Shown here: one piece after another, positions 41,259 through 50,038 of the stretch
How positions within the stretch are numbered: position 1 is the stretch's first letter
Layout of the letters: each line of letters starts with the position of its first letter
Source of the DNA: UBA1723 sp045629285
GTDB taxonomy: Bacteria > Bacteroidota > Bacteroidia > Bacteroidales > Paludibacteraceae
DNA length: 64,000 nt
Assembly (NCBI GenBank): GCA_045629285.1
Contig: JAZQQY010000041.1
Location: forward strand, 1 to 64,000
Direction: 5' to 3'
Notes under the pieces: model-generated
Database searches by the model: none
What the model saw: only the letters and a program-made list of their open reading frames with translations
Told to the model about the DNA's origin: nothing
Translations under genes and position numbers: made by a program

Positions 41259-43376
41259 ATGAAGAAGATTTTTACTCTTTCGGCCCTTACGCTTTTCTCT
41301 ATAGCGAATGCGGCCTCTTACATCTCCAACGGTTTCTTTGAGCAGAATGTCGACGGTTGGGCTATGTGGAATGGCGCTGACGACGGTGCTGCCATGGAAC
41401 GTGAAAGCGGAACTCAGTTCGACGGTGTCGGCTGTATGAAGGTTGTCAATCCTATCAGCGACCCAGACAATCAGTGGAAAGTACAGATCCACACGAATTT
41501 CGAAGTTGATGGCCCAGGTCTTCCTGCCGGCGACTACGAGCTTTCGTACTATATCCGTACTCAGAGCGGTACTGGTTCGGTGCGCGTCTCGACTTCAGGA
41601 GAAGCTAACTACCAAGCCGACCAGGAGGTGACTGCTTCTTATTCTCAGAAAACACTTAATTTCACATCAGGAGGAGAAGTCGACGGTTTCAATTTTGACC
41701 TTGCCCATACAGCCAACACTTATTTCATCGACAATGTGACTTTGACCGCACTGTCACTTGATGTCCCTGAAACAGACAACGGTGAATTCACTAAGGCTTC
41801 TGTCGGCATGGATATCAAAGACAAACAGCAAGAGGTGCTTGGTATCGGCGGAGGTATCGTTTACTATCAGGAATGGTTTACTCAGCATCCGAACAGAGAG
41901 GCTATCTTCGATACTATCTACAGCGGCCTTGGCCTTTCTGCTTTGCGTATCGGCAACTGGAAGCAGGATATAGACAAGCATAAAGTAAAAGATGAGTTGG
42001 ATATCTACAACGAGGCCGTAAAACGTCTTGGCAGAGAGAACTTCATCGTTGAGATGTCGTCATGGGCCGCTCCAGGCAATCTAAAGGAAAATGGAGAAGT
42101 AGATGGCCCTTACACTTTGAAGAAAGGTTCCGACGGCAACTTCGTTTATAATGAATACGCTGAATGGTGGAAGAAATCATTGGCTAAGTATCAGGAGGAG
42201 GGTATCCACCCAGACTATATCTCTATGCAGAACGAGCCTGATATGGAGGCAACTTACGCCGCCACTCTATTCGATGCAACTGAGCATTACAAGGATTATA
42301 CAGGTAAGGAGTTCGACCGTGCAGGATACGACAAGGCTCTTAAGATCTTCGTTTCTAAGATCAAGGAACTAAACGAAGTGCCAAAGATTCTTGGTCCTGA
42401 GGTGCTTGGTATCGGATACGGCAATACTCAGAGATATATGGATGCTCTCGATGCTTCTTTGCTTGACGGTTTGGCTTTCCACTACTACCACAGCGGTGAA
42501 GAGACTGCCGACAGATACGCTAAGCCAAACGCATACGTAAATGCTCAGAAGGAGTTGGCTACTAAGTATGGCAACATGCCTCAGTTCATGACTGAAAACT
42601 GTGCGATGCGCGCTGAGAAGAGCGGCAACGACGTACACACTGCCTGGATCGTGGCAAACAGTTTCAACTACAACCACGTCGGCTCATATATGTATTGGAA
42701 CCTATTGTGGGGTACAACTGCAAAAGACGGTTGTATTGCAGTAAACAATCCTTGGGAAGAGAGTCAGTGGAAATCAAGCGAAGGCTTCCAGGTATGTCTT
42801 GACTACCATGGTCTACGCCACTTCTCTAAGTTCGTTCCAAAGGGTTACATCTGCGTAGGCAGCACAACTGACAATCCTGACTTAGTTGTCACATCATTCG
42901 TGAGCCCAGACGGAGAGAAAGCGACTATCGTTATCATCAATAAGGGTAACAACCACGCCGTTAAGGTCAACTCTCCATTTGAGAACAGCACTGCCCGCCT
43001 AACAATGACTGCCACTTCAAAGGATGAGAGAAGTAAGGATTATGGCATCATTGATTTGAACGACGAGATTGAGATGCCAAAGATGAGTATCGCTACAGTG
43101 ACATTCGAAAACAAGGGTGGCTACGACTGCGTAAAGCAGAGCATTGCCGACAACTCGATCATGGCTTCATTCTCTGACGACAACTTGCAGATTATCGCTG
43201 CTGAGTCGGCAGACTCAAATGTTGAGGTTTGGGATGTTACTGGTCGTGTTTGGATGAACAAGGCAATGAGCTTATCGGCTGGTGCCAACACAATCAATAT
43301 CAACGTGCCTTCAGGCGTTTACTTCATCAAGGTTGTCGCAAACGGCAAACAGTCTGTTGCAAAGTGCATTAAATAA
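41259..43376 (+). CDS. Secreted GH30-family glycoside hydrolase with T9SS type A domain
   Basis: 705 residues. A signal peptide (1-18, ANA) leads to a CenC-like carbohydrate-binding beta-sandwich (about 20-168) and a GH30 TIM-barrel with its side beta-domain (about 180-630). The acid/base is Glu326 in SMQNEPD; the nucleophile is Glu446 in FMTENCAM. Family 30 includes glucuronoxylanases and beta-1,6-glucanases/galactanases; the xylanase branch is the best guess. The final ~70 residues (VWDVTGRVW, VPSGVYFIKV) form a T9SS sorting domain. Own promoter and terminator. Confidence 0.9.
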   Translation: MKKIFTLSALTLFSIANAASYISNGFFEQNVDGWAMWNGADDGAAMERESGTQFDGVGCMKVVNPISDPDNQWKVQIHTNFEVDGPGLPAGDYELSYYIRTQSGTGSVRVSTSGEANYQADQEVTASYSQKTLNFTSGGEVDGFNFDLAHTANTYFIDNVTLTALSLDVPETDNGEFTKASVGMDIKDKQQEVLGIGGGIVYYQEWFTQHPNREAIFDTIYSGLGLSALRIGNWKQDIDKHKVKDELDIYNEAVKRLGRENFIVEMSSWAAPGNLKENGEVDGPYTLKKGSDGNFVYNEYAEWWKKSLAKYQEEGIHPDYISMQNEPDMEATYAATLFDATEHYKDYTGKEFDRAGYDKALKIFVSKIKELNEVPKILGPEVLGIGYGNTQRYMDALDASLLDGLAFHYYHSGEETADRYAKPNAYVNAQKELATKYGNMPQFMTENCAMRAEKSGNDVHTAWIVANSFNYNHVGSYMYWNLLWGTTAKDGCIAVNNPWEESQWKSSEGFQVCLDYHGLRHFSKFVPKGYICVGSTTDNPDLVVTSFVSPDGEKATIVIINKGNNHAVKVNSPFENSTARLTMTATSKDERSKDYGIIDLNDEIEMPKMSIATVTFENKGGYDCVKQSIADNSIMASFSDDNLQIIAAESADSNVEVWDVTGRVWMNKAMSLSAGANTININVPSGVYFIKVVANGKQSVAKCIK

Positions 43377-43396
43377 TAAGACTATAATTCATACAC

Positions 43397-43430
43397 AAAG
43401 AGACGCAATTTTCGTTGCGTCTCTTTTTTG
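43397..43430 (+). terminator. Terminator of the GH30 gene
   Basis: AAAGAGACGCAA and TTGCGTCTCTTT pair around a 6 nt loop, followed by T residues. Confidence 0.9.
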
Positions 43431-43434
43431 TCCA

Positions 43435-43466
43435 TTTGTTATTATCACCCAAATTAGATACCTTTG
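43435..43466 (+). promoter_or_regulatory. Promoter of the MBOAT-SGNH operon
   Basis: TTTG (43435-43438), a 20 bp spacer and TACCTTTG (43459-43466). It rules out the in-frame start at 43464 and supports ATG 43506. Confidence 0.7.
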
Positions 43467-43505
43467 TTTTGTCTTTGCGACACATGGTATTCACATATAA
43501 GATTT

Positions 43506-44933
43506 ATGCTGTTCAATTCATTAAATTTCCTTCTGTTCTTCCCGACAATCTGCAGTCTCTACTGGTTGTTCAAGAAAGTCGCACCAGAGAAATATTCTGT
43601 CGACGGGGGAAACTTGATCCTGTTGATTGGCAGCTACTATTTCTATATGTGTTGGAATCCTACATACGCCCTACTCCTTCTTACAAGCACACTCACTACC
43701 TTTTTAGCAGCTCTTGCGATAGATAAGTGTGGCGACGACGTAAAGAGACGCAAACTGATGCTTGGAGCAAGCGTCGTCTTCAATCTTGGAATTCTATTCT
43801 TCTTCAAATATTACGGGTTCGCCGCACAGATCGTGTCAGACATCGCAAGCGTCTTCGGCGGCAATATGAAGATTCAGGGCCTTGATGTGCTGCTACCTGT
43901 CGGCATATCTTTCTATATTTTTCAGGCACTCGGCTATTCGATCGACGTATACAGAGGCACGACAAAAGCAGAAAGGAATATCTGCACATACGCACTGTTC
44001 GTGTCGTTCTTCCCTCAACTTGTGGCTGGTCCGATAGAACGTTCGTCACACCTTCTTCCTCAATTCAAAGAAGATAAGCAATTCGACTATCGACGTACAC
44101 TCGACGGCTTCAGCATGATGCTTTGGGGATTCTTCCTCAAACTTGCCTTAGCCGACAGATGCGCTTCATACGCCGACGCTATCTATTCCAATCTTGAGAT
44201 GCACAACGGAGGCTCATACCTGATCGCCGCCATCCTATTTATGCTTCAGATCTACGGTGACTTCGCAGGCTACTCTCTGATCGCCATCGGTTCAGCCAAG
44301 ATACTTGGTTTTGATCTGATGCAGAATTTCCGTCAACCATATCTTGCATCCTCCATTTCGGAGTTCTGGCATCGTTGGCATATCTCGCTATCCACATGGT
44401 TTCGCGACTACGTCTATATTCCGTTGGGAGGCAACCGCACAAGCAAGGCAAGAAACTATCTCAACATTTTCATCACATTCGTAGTGAGCGGATTGTGGCA
44501 CGGAGCCAACTGGACATACGTGCTTTGGGGCTTAGGACATGGCGCACTGCAAGTGGTGGAGAGAATGTTGGGTTGGCATAGGAAAAGTTTCAAAGGCATA
44601 TCATGGATGTTGCATTGGGCCGTGACAATGGTGTTGGTCTGCGCCCTATGGATCGTGTTCCGTTGCCAAAATATAGCGGATATATATATGGTATTCGACG
44701 GAATTGCCCACAACATCGGCGCACCGTTCGAGAAATACTCCATCTGGATGGCTGTGATGATGGCAGCCGGATTGGTCTGTTTTAAAGATCTCAAGGAGGA
44801 AAGAGGTTGGAACATACACTTCCTTTCATCCTACAATTGGTGGGTAAGACATATATCCTACGTAATTATGATTGTCTACATTCTGATCTTCGGAGTGTTG
44901 AACAACGACCAGTTTATCTATTTCCAATTCTAA
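43506..44933 (+). CDS. MBOAT-family O-acyltransferase
   Basis: 475 residues from ATG 43506 with about ten membrane spans. Family motifs: FKYYGF, LLPVGISFYIFQALGYSIDVYRG, LVAGPIERSSHLLPQF, EFWHRWHISLSTWFRDYVYIPLGG, and VSGLWHGANWTYVLWG with the catalytic His. Members such as AlgI, DltB and PatA move acyl groups (usually acetyl) across the inner membrane to periplasmic glycans. The SGNH-like gene starts 4 bp after the stop and likely completes the transfer. The acceptor is unknown, perhaps capsule or peptidoglycan. Confidence 0.93.
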   Translation: MLFNSLNFLLFFPTICSLYWLFKKVAPEKYSVDGGNLILLIGSYYFYMCWNPTYALLLLTSTLTTFLAALAIDKCGDDVKRRKLMLGASVVFNLGILFFFKYYGFAAQIVSDIASVFGGNMKIQGLDVLLPVGISFYIFQALGYSIDVYRGTTKAERNICTYALFVSFFPQLVAGPIERSSHLLPQFKEDKQFDYRRTLDGFSMMLWGFFLKLALADRCASYADAIYSNLEMHNGGSYLIAAILFMLQIYGDFAGYSLIAIGSAKILGFDLMQNFRQPYLASSISEFWHRWHISLSTWFRDYVYIPLGGNRTSKARNYLNIFITFVVSGLWHGANWTYVLWGLGHGALQVVERMLGWHRKSFKGISWMLHWAVTMVLVCALWIVFRCQNIADIYMVFDGIAHNIGAPFEKYSIWMAVMMAAGLVCFKDLKEERGWNIHFLSSYNWWVRHISYVIMIVYILIFGVLNNDQFIYFQF

Positions 44934-44937
44934 CGCC

Positions 44938-45831
44938 ATGAAGAAGTTGATATTTAGCATACTGTTCATTGTATGTGGAGTTGTGGCACTCGACCGTGCC
45001 GTAGGATTCTGCTTCTCTCATTTCGTCTACAGTCGTTCAAAAGACGTGGTGTCTCAGAAAGTAAGATATATTGCAGAAGAGATGAACGAGGATATCCTAT
45101 TGTTCGGCACATCACGTTGCGGTTCACACTACGTGCCCGACATCATCACCGACACGCTTGGAATGACATGTTACAATGCCGGCATCGACGGTTCACAAAA
45201 CATCTACTCCCACTACTGTGCATTGAACCTATTATTGACTCATCACACACCACGCATCGTCTGTCTGGAGGTGATGCAGTGCGACCTATACAAATATGAC
45301 GACGATTTTGCCACTTTAGGCTTTTTTGCACCGTTTATCGGGCAGAGCAACGCAACCGACAGCATTATCGGTTTGACAGGCAAATACCGCATATATAAGA
45401 TGTTCTCATCATACAGATACAATGCTAACGCAGTCAACCTGCTAGGTTCAATGTTGGCACGCGGACATGAATTGAAAAAAGGGTTTTTGCCGAAAGGGAA
45501 ATCCCCTAAAGATTTCGACCCTATCAGCAACTGTGAGCAGAGGGAGATCGACCAAGATAAACTTGATCTGATTGAAGCGTTTGCAGACAGATGTGCAGAG
45601 AAAAACATTCAATTGATATTCACAATATCTCCGTGGTATACGACTCCATATCCAGGCATGTATGAACCGTTGCAACATATTGCACAGAAACATGGCAACA
45701 TTATCCTAAACAATCATTCACTGTTTGCCGATAGGCCCGACCTATTCTACAACGTGACTCACCTATCGGGCGAAGGTGCAGAGGTCTATACATCAATATT
45801 CGCTTCCGAATTGAAATCCAAATTAAGATAA
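44938..45831 (+). CDS. Membrane-anchored SGNH-like protein, partner of the MBOAT enzyme
   Basis: 297 residues. An N-terminal membrane anchor (about 3-22) is followed by a periplasmic domain. The segment DILLFGTSRCGSHYVP carries the block I Ser of DltD/AlgX-like SGNH folds; further segments are CYNAGIDGSQN (block II/III-like) and a C-terminal THLSGEGAEVYT, where His would complete the triad. It is probably the periplasmic half of the glycan O-acylation system. Confidence 0.8.
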   Translation: MKKLIFSILFIVCGVVALDRAVGFCFSHFVYSRSKDVVSQKVRYIAEEMNEDILLFGTSRCGSHYVPDIITDTLGMTCYNAGIDGSQNIYSHYCALNLLLTHHTPRIVCLEVMQCDLYKYDDDFATLGFFAPFIGQSNATDSIIGLTGKYRIYKMFSSYRYNANAVNLLGSMLARGHELKKGFLPKGKSPKDFDPISNCEQREIDQDKLDLIEAFADRCAEKNIQLIFTISPWYTTPYPGMYEPLQHIAQKHGNIILNNHSLFADRPDLFYNVTHLSGEGAEVYTSIFASELKSKLR

Positions 45832-45914
45832 ACACGAGTGCTCATTTATACGAAGCATCCATTTTCCTGATCATTCGTGACCATTTCGGTAATTTCTATT
45901 GGAGTCAACCAAAA

Positions 45915-45946
45915 CGAAAAAAGCGCGGAATTTTCATTCCACGCTT
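45915..45946 (-). terminator. rpmH terminator
   Basis: An 11 bp stem (AAGCG-C-GGAAT with its near complement, one mismatch) followed on the minus strand by TTTTTT. Confidence 0.8.
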
Positions 45947-45969
45947 ATTCTTCTGCCTTTCCTTCAAAA

Positions 45970-46128
45970 TTATCTCTTCAAAGCTGGCTCGTCAGACACT
46001 GTAAGCTTCTTTCTACCGTGAGCTCTACGTGCAGCAAGTACGCGACGTCCGTTTGGAGTCTCCATTCTTGAACGAAAACCGTGCTTATGTCTTCTCTTTG
46101 TGTTCGAAGGTTGATAAGTTCTTTTCAT
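45970..46128 (-). CDS. rpmH: 50S ribosomal protein L34
   Basis: 52 residues, very basic: MKRTYQPSNTKRRHKHGFRS, then RMxTxNGRRVLAARRAHGRK, the unmistakable L34 pattern, with a short C-terminal extension of the Bacteroidota type. A near-ideal promoter lies upstream and a terminator downstream, so it is transcribed on its own after rdgB. The dnaA/rnpA neighbours seen in many bacteria are not here. Confidence 0.98.
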   Translation of the reverse strand: MKRTYQPSNTKRRHKHGFRSRMETPNGRRVLAARRAHGRKKLTVSDEPALKR

Positions 46129-46192
46129 CTTATTTTACTTTTTTAATTATTTTCTAACTTTTTGCTTTTCAATATCCTTGAAAATCGGTTTG

Positions 46193-46223
46193 CAAAATTA
46201 TAGTTTTTAGAGGATAAAACAAA
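46193..46223 (-). promoter_or_regulatory. rpmH promoter
   Basis: On the minus strand TTTG (46220-46223), a 19 bp spacer and TAATTTTG (46193-46200): a near-perfect Bacteroidota promoter. Confidence 0.75.
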
Positions 46224-46258
46224 TATTTTCTGTCTTTTTTTATATATTTGTTCATAAC

Positions 46259-46852
46259 TTAGATGTTGAGATTCAGATTACTCAACGCTTCTTGCATTTT
46301 TTCTATTGCCTGGCGTCTGTGCGAAATACTGTTCTTGACCTCATCATCCAACTCTGCAAGCGTCTTGTCATATCCCTCAGGAATGAACACCGGATCGTAT
46401 CCGAATCCGTTTGTACCTCTGCGACCTCTCGTGATTTCACCGTTAAGTGTACCTTCACAATGTATCTCATAGTTTGGCATCACCAATGTGATATGGGCTA
46501 CGAATCTAGCCTTACGGTTCTCCTCCTCGTCAAGCACTGCAAGCAGTTTGTCGATGTTAGTGCTGTCTGTCGCATCTTCTCCTGCAAAACGTGCTGTGTA
46601 GACGCCGGGAGCACCGTCAAGCGCATCGCATTCAAGTCCACTATCGTCGGCCATTGTAGGCAAACCTGTCTTGTCGAAGATGAACTTTGCCTTCAACCGT
46701 GAGTTCTCAGCGTAAGTTGTCCCGTCCTCTTCTGCGGACTCTTTGATTCCAGCTTCTTCTTGTGTGATTAATTCAACCTTGTCGCCCAAAATAGAAGCAA
46801 ACTCAGCTGCTTTTCCTTTGTTCTTGGTTGCCAAAACTATCTTCATCGTCAT
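46259..46852 (-). CDS. rdgB: Non-canonical purine NTP pyrophosphatase (RdgB/HAM1)
   Basis: 197 residues; hydrolyses ITP, dITP and XTP to monophosphates so that deaminated purines are not built into nucleic acids. Motifs: VLATKNKGKAAEF, MADDSGLECDALDGAPGVYT with a catalytic Asp, FGYDPVFIPEG, and SHRRQAI. ATG 46846 (MKIVLATKN) is an alternative start. It begins 9 bp after the argB stop. Confidence 0.95.
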   Translation of the reverse strand: MTMKIVLATKNKGKAAEFASILGDKVELITQEEAGIKESAEEDGTTYAENSRLKAKFIFDKTGLPTMADDSGLECDALDGAPGVYTARFAGEDATDSTNIDKLLAVLDEEENRKARFVAHITLVMPNYEIHCEGTLNGEITRGRRGTNGFGYDPVFIPEGYDKTLAELDDEVKNSISHRRQAIEKMQEALSNLNLNI

Positions 46853-46861
46853 CTTCTTGGA

Positions 46862-47626
46862 TTACTGAATTTTTGTTCCTCCGCTTAGAATGTGGTTGGC
46901 AGAAGTGATCACTACCTCCTTCACACCCTTGCTGATAGCAGTAAACGCATTGTCAAGTTTAGGAATCATACCTCCGCTGATAGTGCCGTCTGCCTTGTAA
47001 GCCTCGAAATCTGGCTTAGTGATCAATGGAATTACAGAAGAGTCGTCGTTCTCATCTTTCAACACGCCATCTTTCTCGAAGCAGTAGATTAGAGAGACAT
47101 CGAATCTCTTAGCCAAAGCAACGGCTGCCTCCTGAGCGATTGTATCTGCGTTTGTGTTTAGAAGGTTACCCTTTCCGTCGTGAGTGATTGGCGACAATAC
47201 AGGAACGATTCCACGTGCAATAAGATCAGCAAGGATCTCAGTGTTTACCTCTCTTACATCACCTACGAAACCGTAGTCGATTGGATTAGGCTTACGCTTG
47301 TCGCTTCTCATATAGTTGATGTCGGCACCGGTCAAACCAAGGGAATTGATTCCGTTAGCCTGAAGCTGAGCAACGATATTCTTGTTTACAAGTCCGGCGT
47401 ACACCATAGTCACCACCTCAAGCATCGGCTTATCTGTGATACGGCGACCCTCTACCATCTTTGTCTCGATACCTAGCTGTCCTGCCACCTTTGTAGCGCT
47501 GCGACCACCGCCGTGTACAAGCACCTTGTTTCCAGGAATCTTAGAGAACTGTTCCAATAGGCTCTTAAGTGTAGCTTCCTCCTCTACAATCTTACCGCCT
47601 ACCTTTATCAATGTTAGTTTTTCCAT
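46862..47626 (-). CDS. argB: Acetylglutamate kinase
   Basis: 254 residues from ATG 47626. Phosphorylates N-acetylglutamate (or N-succinylglutamate in some Bacteroidota) in arginine synthesis. Motifs: LIKVGGKIVEE, VLVHGGGRSATKVAGQLG, and the substrate loop ending in GGMIPKLDNAF. It starts 1 bp after the stop of the PorZ-like gene, so it sits in the same operon although the functions differ. The upstream in-frame Met would overlap that gene. Confidence 0.95.
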   Translation of the reverse strand: MEKLTLIKVGGKIVEEEATLKSLLEQFSKIPGNKVLVHGGGRSATKVAGQLGIETKMVEGRRITDKPMLEVVTMVYAGLVNKNIVAQLQANGINSLGLTGADINYMRSDKRKPNPIDYGFVGDVREVNTEILADLIARGIVPVLSPITHDGKGNLLNTNADTIAQEAAVALAKRFDVSLIYCFEKDGVLKDENDDSSVIPLITKPDFEAYKADGTISGGMIPKLDNAFTAISKGVKEVVITSANHILSGGTKIQ

Positions 47627-47627
47627 T

Positions 47628-50006
47628 TTATCTGATAATTGCAAATTTCAAATGTTTAGTTTCTATTTCAGCATCACCATTCGACTCTGTTGTGACGAAA
47701 ATGTTGTAGATGCCGGTTGGAAGACGAGTGCCGTCGCTCCTACGAGCAGAGAATCTGTATGTTCCTCCGTTACTCTTTCCGTTCTCAATCACCATACCTC
47801 GCTGATCTGTGATTCTAACGTTACTTTCATCCATTAGTCCTTTAATCTCCACGTCGCCATCATAGTCGGAACGAACTGGATTAGGGTATACAACGACATC
47901 ATTGTAACTGTTTTCAGGATATGTCGAATCCGTTGCATACATGAAGATACCTGTATCTGTCATGATATAGATTACACCTGTATTCTTATCGTAAACGATA
48001 TCCATTACAGTATTGGACGACAAAGGAGAGTTCTTTGTAGTGAAGTTCTCAATGATCTTGTCACCTGTAGGAGACACCAAGAAAACGCCATTGTCCTCTG
48101 TGGCAATCCACTTTCTGTTTTTACCGTCTATCTGTATCTTTCTTACCTTATCTGCCACCAAGAGGTAGTCGGCAAACCTGCTGTCGTCTTCACGGACAAT
48201 CTTTGGACGTACATAGACCTCCTTGTTGTCGAATACACCTTTCACATTCTTCATGATGATAGGGCCCTGGTCTGTCGCAATCCAAATGTCTCCCTTAAGG
48301 TCCTCCTCCACCGAATAGATATATACCGGCTTGAATTCCTCTTCTATTCCATCAACCATATATTTGAATGAACTGATCTGCTTTGTCTTGTCGTCTCTAT
48401 CATTCAATGGTGTCTTGTTCATGTCGACAATACAAATTCCACAAGGTGAATATTCTGCCACAATGAAATCTATACCCGACTTTGTACGAAGGTGGAAACG
48501 TGCAGAAGGCTGGGCTAAGAATTTCGGATGATCCAACTCATGCCAAACCCCTGAAGTATCCATCACATAGATCAAATTACTTTGCGACTTCGGATTGGTA
48601 ATGAAAAGGTTATGCTCATCATCATACCATGCACACTCAGCTTTCGTATTTGAGGTATTGGAGATAGAAATAGGGCCCTTGATAATAGAGTTCCATCTGT
48701 CGTAGATCTTTACCAGAGTGTCGTTGTAGAACTCATGAAGTCCCCACCATGTAGGCATAAAGATATGATCCTTGTCAAGCGGGTCGACCAACATCCTGTA
48801 TGCGCAACTGAATCTATAATCATCCTTAAGCATCATACCTGCAGTGTCTCTTTTAACGATATCTGTCAAGTAATGCCACTGTCCGTCTCTACAATAATCA
48901 CCCACAGCCGGTGTTCGATAATCGTGGTTTCCAGTCAAATAGATCTCTCCGTCAATCAACTGAATAGAAAAATATTCATTCTGGCTCGGACCACTAAGCA
49001 CAATAGGATCCGACATTGTGACTGTATCTTCATTCTCTGACAATTCAGCCACTCTCAAACCATTTTGATCTAGCCATACCACATCCGACTCAACGTCATA
49101 AACTGCCATATTAGCCTCGCAGTCTCTGTACTTTATGTCGCCAAGATTATTCTTATGGAAAATCATCAGCTGATCGCTTGTGACTGCAGTCAACTTGCCC
49201 TTATAAACCTGTATGGCATCAGGAGTAATGCCTTTGGGACTTACATTGACCCAACCTCCGTCTTCTAGTCGGGCAAACATTCCTCTGTTAGTCAAAAGGA
49301 CAATCTGGCCGAATACACTGACCATCTGCTTTGCCTCGAAAGGAGAGTCAAGAGGACATGAGATCGGCAACGGAACACCTTTCCATGATTTATAATCGTT
49401 CGCATTATCACCTTTCTTGCATATCTTCAGTTTTTTTCCCAAACAACTGCTGACATCAGCCATTAAAGCGTAGATGTCTCCGTTAAGGATCGCCGTCTGG
49501 TATACAGCCTCATATTCACCTCCGTTTCCGATGATATAAGTATCAAGGACTTCTCTCTTTCTTGTATTGTAAACAATGATTCCTGCATTAAGCGAGATAT
49601 AAACCAAATCACCTTCAACCTTCAAATCGTTGACATTCTTTCCGCTTATATCGCTCTCTTTGATGGATTCGTCATTGATCGTCACTCCGTCGACAACCAG
49701 ATCTATAGTCATATCAGAATGGATGATGAACAGTGTGTTTGTCGCCCTGACATACTCGACCATGGAGATGGGGGATGGGCTCAATCCTTCTAGTGTAGAC
49801 AATGGAGACACATCCTTTGTGTCCTTATCGTAATAGTACAATCCTCCTTTAGCTACCACATACACCTTATGCTTGGAAGGAATAATATGTGAGATTCCGG
49901 AATAGGAACGGACTGTTTTCCATTCTCCCGGAGCAATATCAAGTTTCGCAAAAACTGATATGGTTGAGACAACCAATGCAACTAATATACAGATTATTCT
50001 CTTCAT
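47628..50006 (-). CDS. PorZ-like T9SS beta-propeller protein, copy 1
   Basis: 792 residues. Signal peptide (1-20), then beta-propeller repeats starting at APGEWKTVRSYSGISHI and including KGDIWIATDQGPIIM-type blades, and a C-terminal sorting domain (NDVVVYPNPVR onwards). The architecture and the TxxLFIIHSDMxIDL segment match PorZ, which delivers anionic LPS to the T9SS sortase complex. A two-component-regulator-type propeller fold is the alternative, but there is no kinase. It is strongly similar to the next gene over its whole length. A TATATTTG element lies upstream. Confidence 0.75.
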   Translation of the reverse strand: MKRIICILVALVVSTISVFAKLDIAPGEWKTVRSYSGISHIIPSKHKVYVVAKGGLYYYDKDTKDVSPLSTLEGLSPSPISMVEYVRATNTLFIIHSDMTIDLVVDGVTINDESIKESDISGKNVNDLKVEGDLVYISLNAGIIVYNTRKREVLDTYIIGNGGEYEAVYQTAILNGDIYALMADVSSCLGKKLKICKKGDNANDYKSWKGVPLPISCPLDSPFEAKQMVSVFGQIVLLTNRGMFARLEDGGWVNVSPKGITPDAIQVYKGKLTAVTSDQLMIFHKNNLGDIKYRDCEANMAVYDVESDVVWLDQNGLRVAELSENEDTVTMSDPIVLSGPSQNEYFSIQLIDGEIYLTGNHDYRTPAVGDYCRDGQWHYLTDIVKRDTAGMMLKDDYRFSCAYRMLVDPLDKDHIFMPTWWGLHEFYNDTLVKIYDRWNSIIKGPISISNTSNTKAECAWYDDEHNLFITNPKSQSNLIYVMDTSGVWHELDHPKFLAQPSARFHLRTKSGIDFIVAEYSPCGICIVDMNKTPLNDRDDKTKQISSFKYMVDGIEEEFKPVYIYSVEEDLKGDIWIATDQGPIIMKNVKGVFDNKEVYVRPKIVREDDSRFADYLLVADKVRKIQIDGKNRKWIATEDNGVFLVSPTGDKIIENFTTKNSPLSSNTVMDIVYDKNTGVIYIMTDTGIFMYATDSTYPENSYNDVVVYPNPVRSDYDGDVEIKGLMDESNVRITDQRGMVIENGKSNGGTYRFSARRSDGTRLPTGIYNIFVTTESNGDAEIETKHLKFAIIR

Positions 50007-50023
50007 ACTACTAAATTTTCCTA

Positions 50024-50031
50024 CAAATATA
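50024..50031 (-). promoter_or_regulatory. -7 promoter element of PorZ-like copy 1
   Basis: TATATTTG followed on the minus strand by TAGGAAAATTTAG. The same arrangement, with nearly the same bases, precedes copy 2. Confidence 0.5.
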
Positions 50032-50038
50032 AAAAATC

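Noticed and set aside
43464..43505. Longer N-terminus for the MBOAT protein
   Set aside because: The region contains the promoter -7 element TACCTTTG, so translation must start at 43506.
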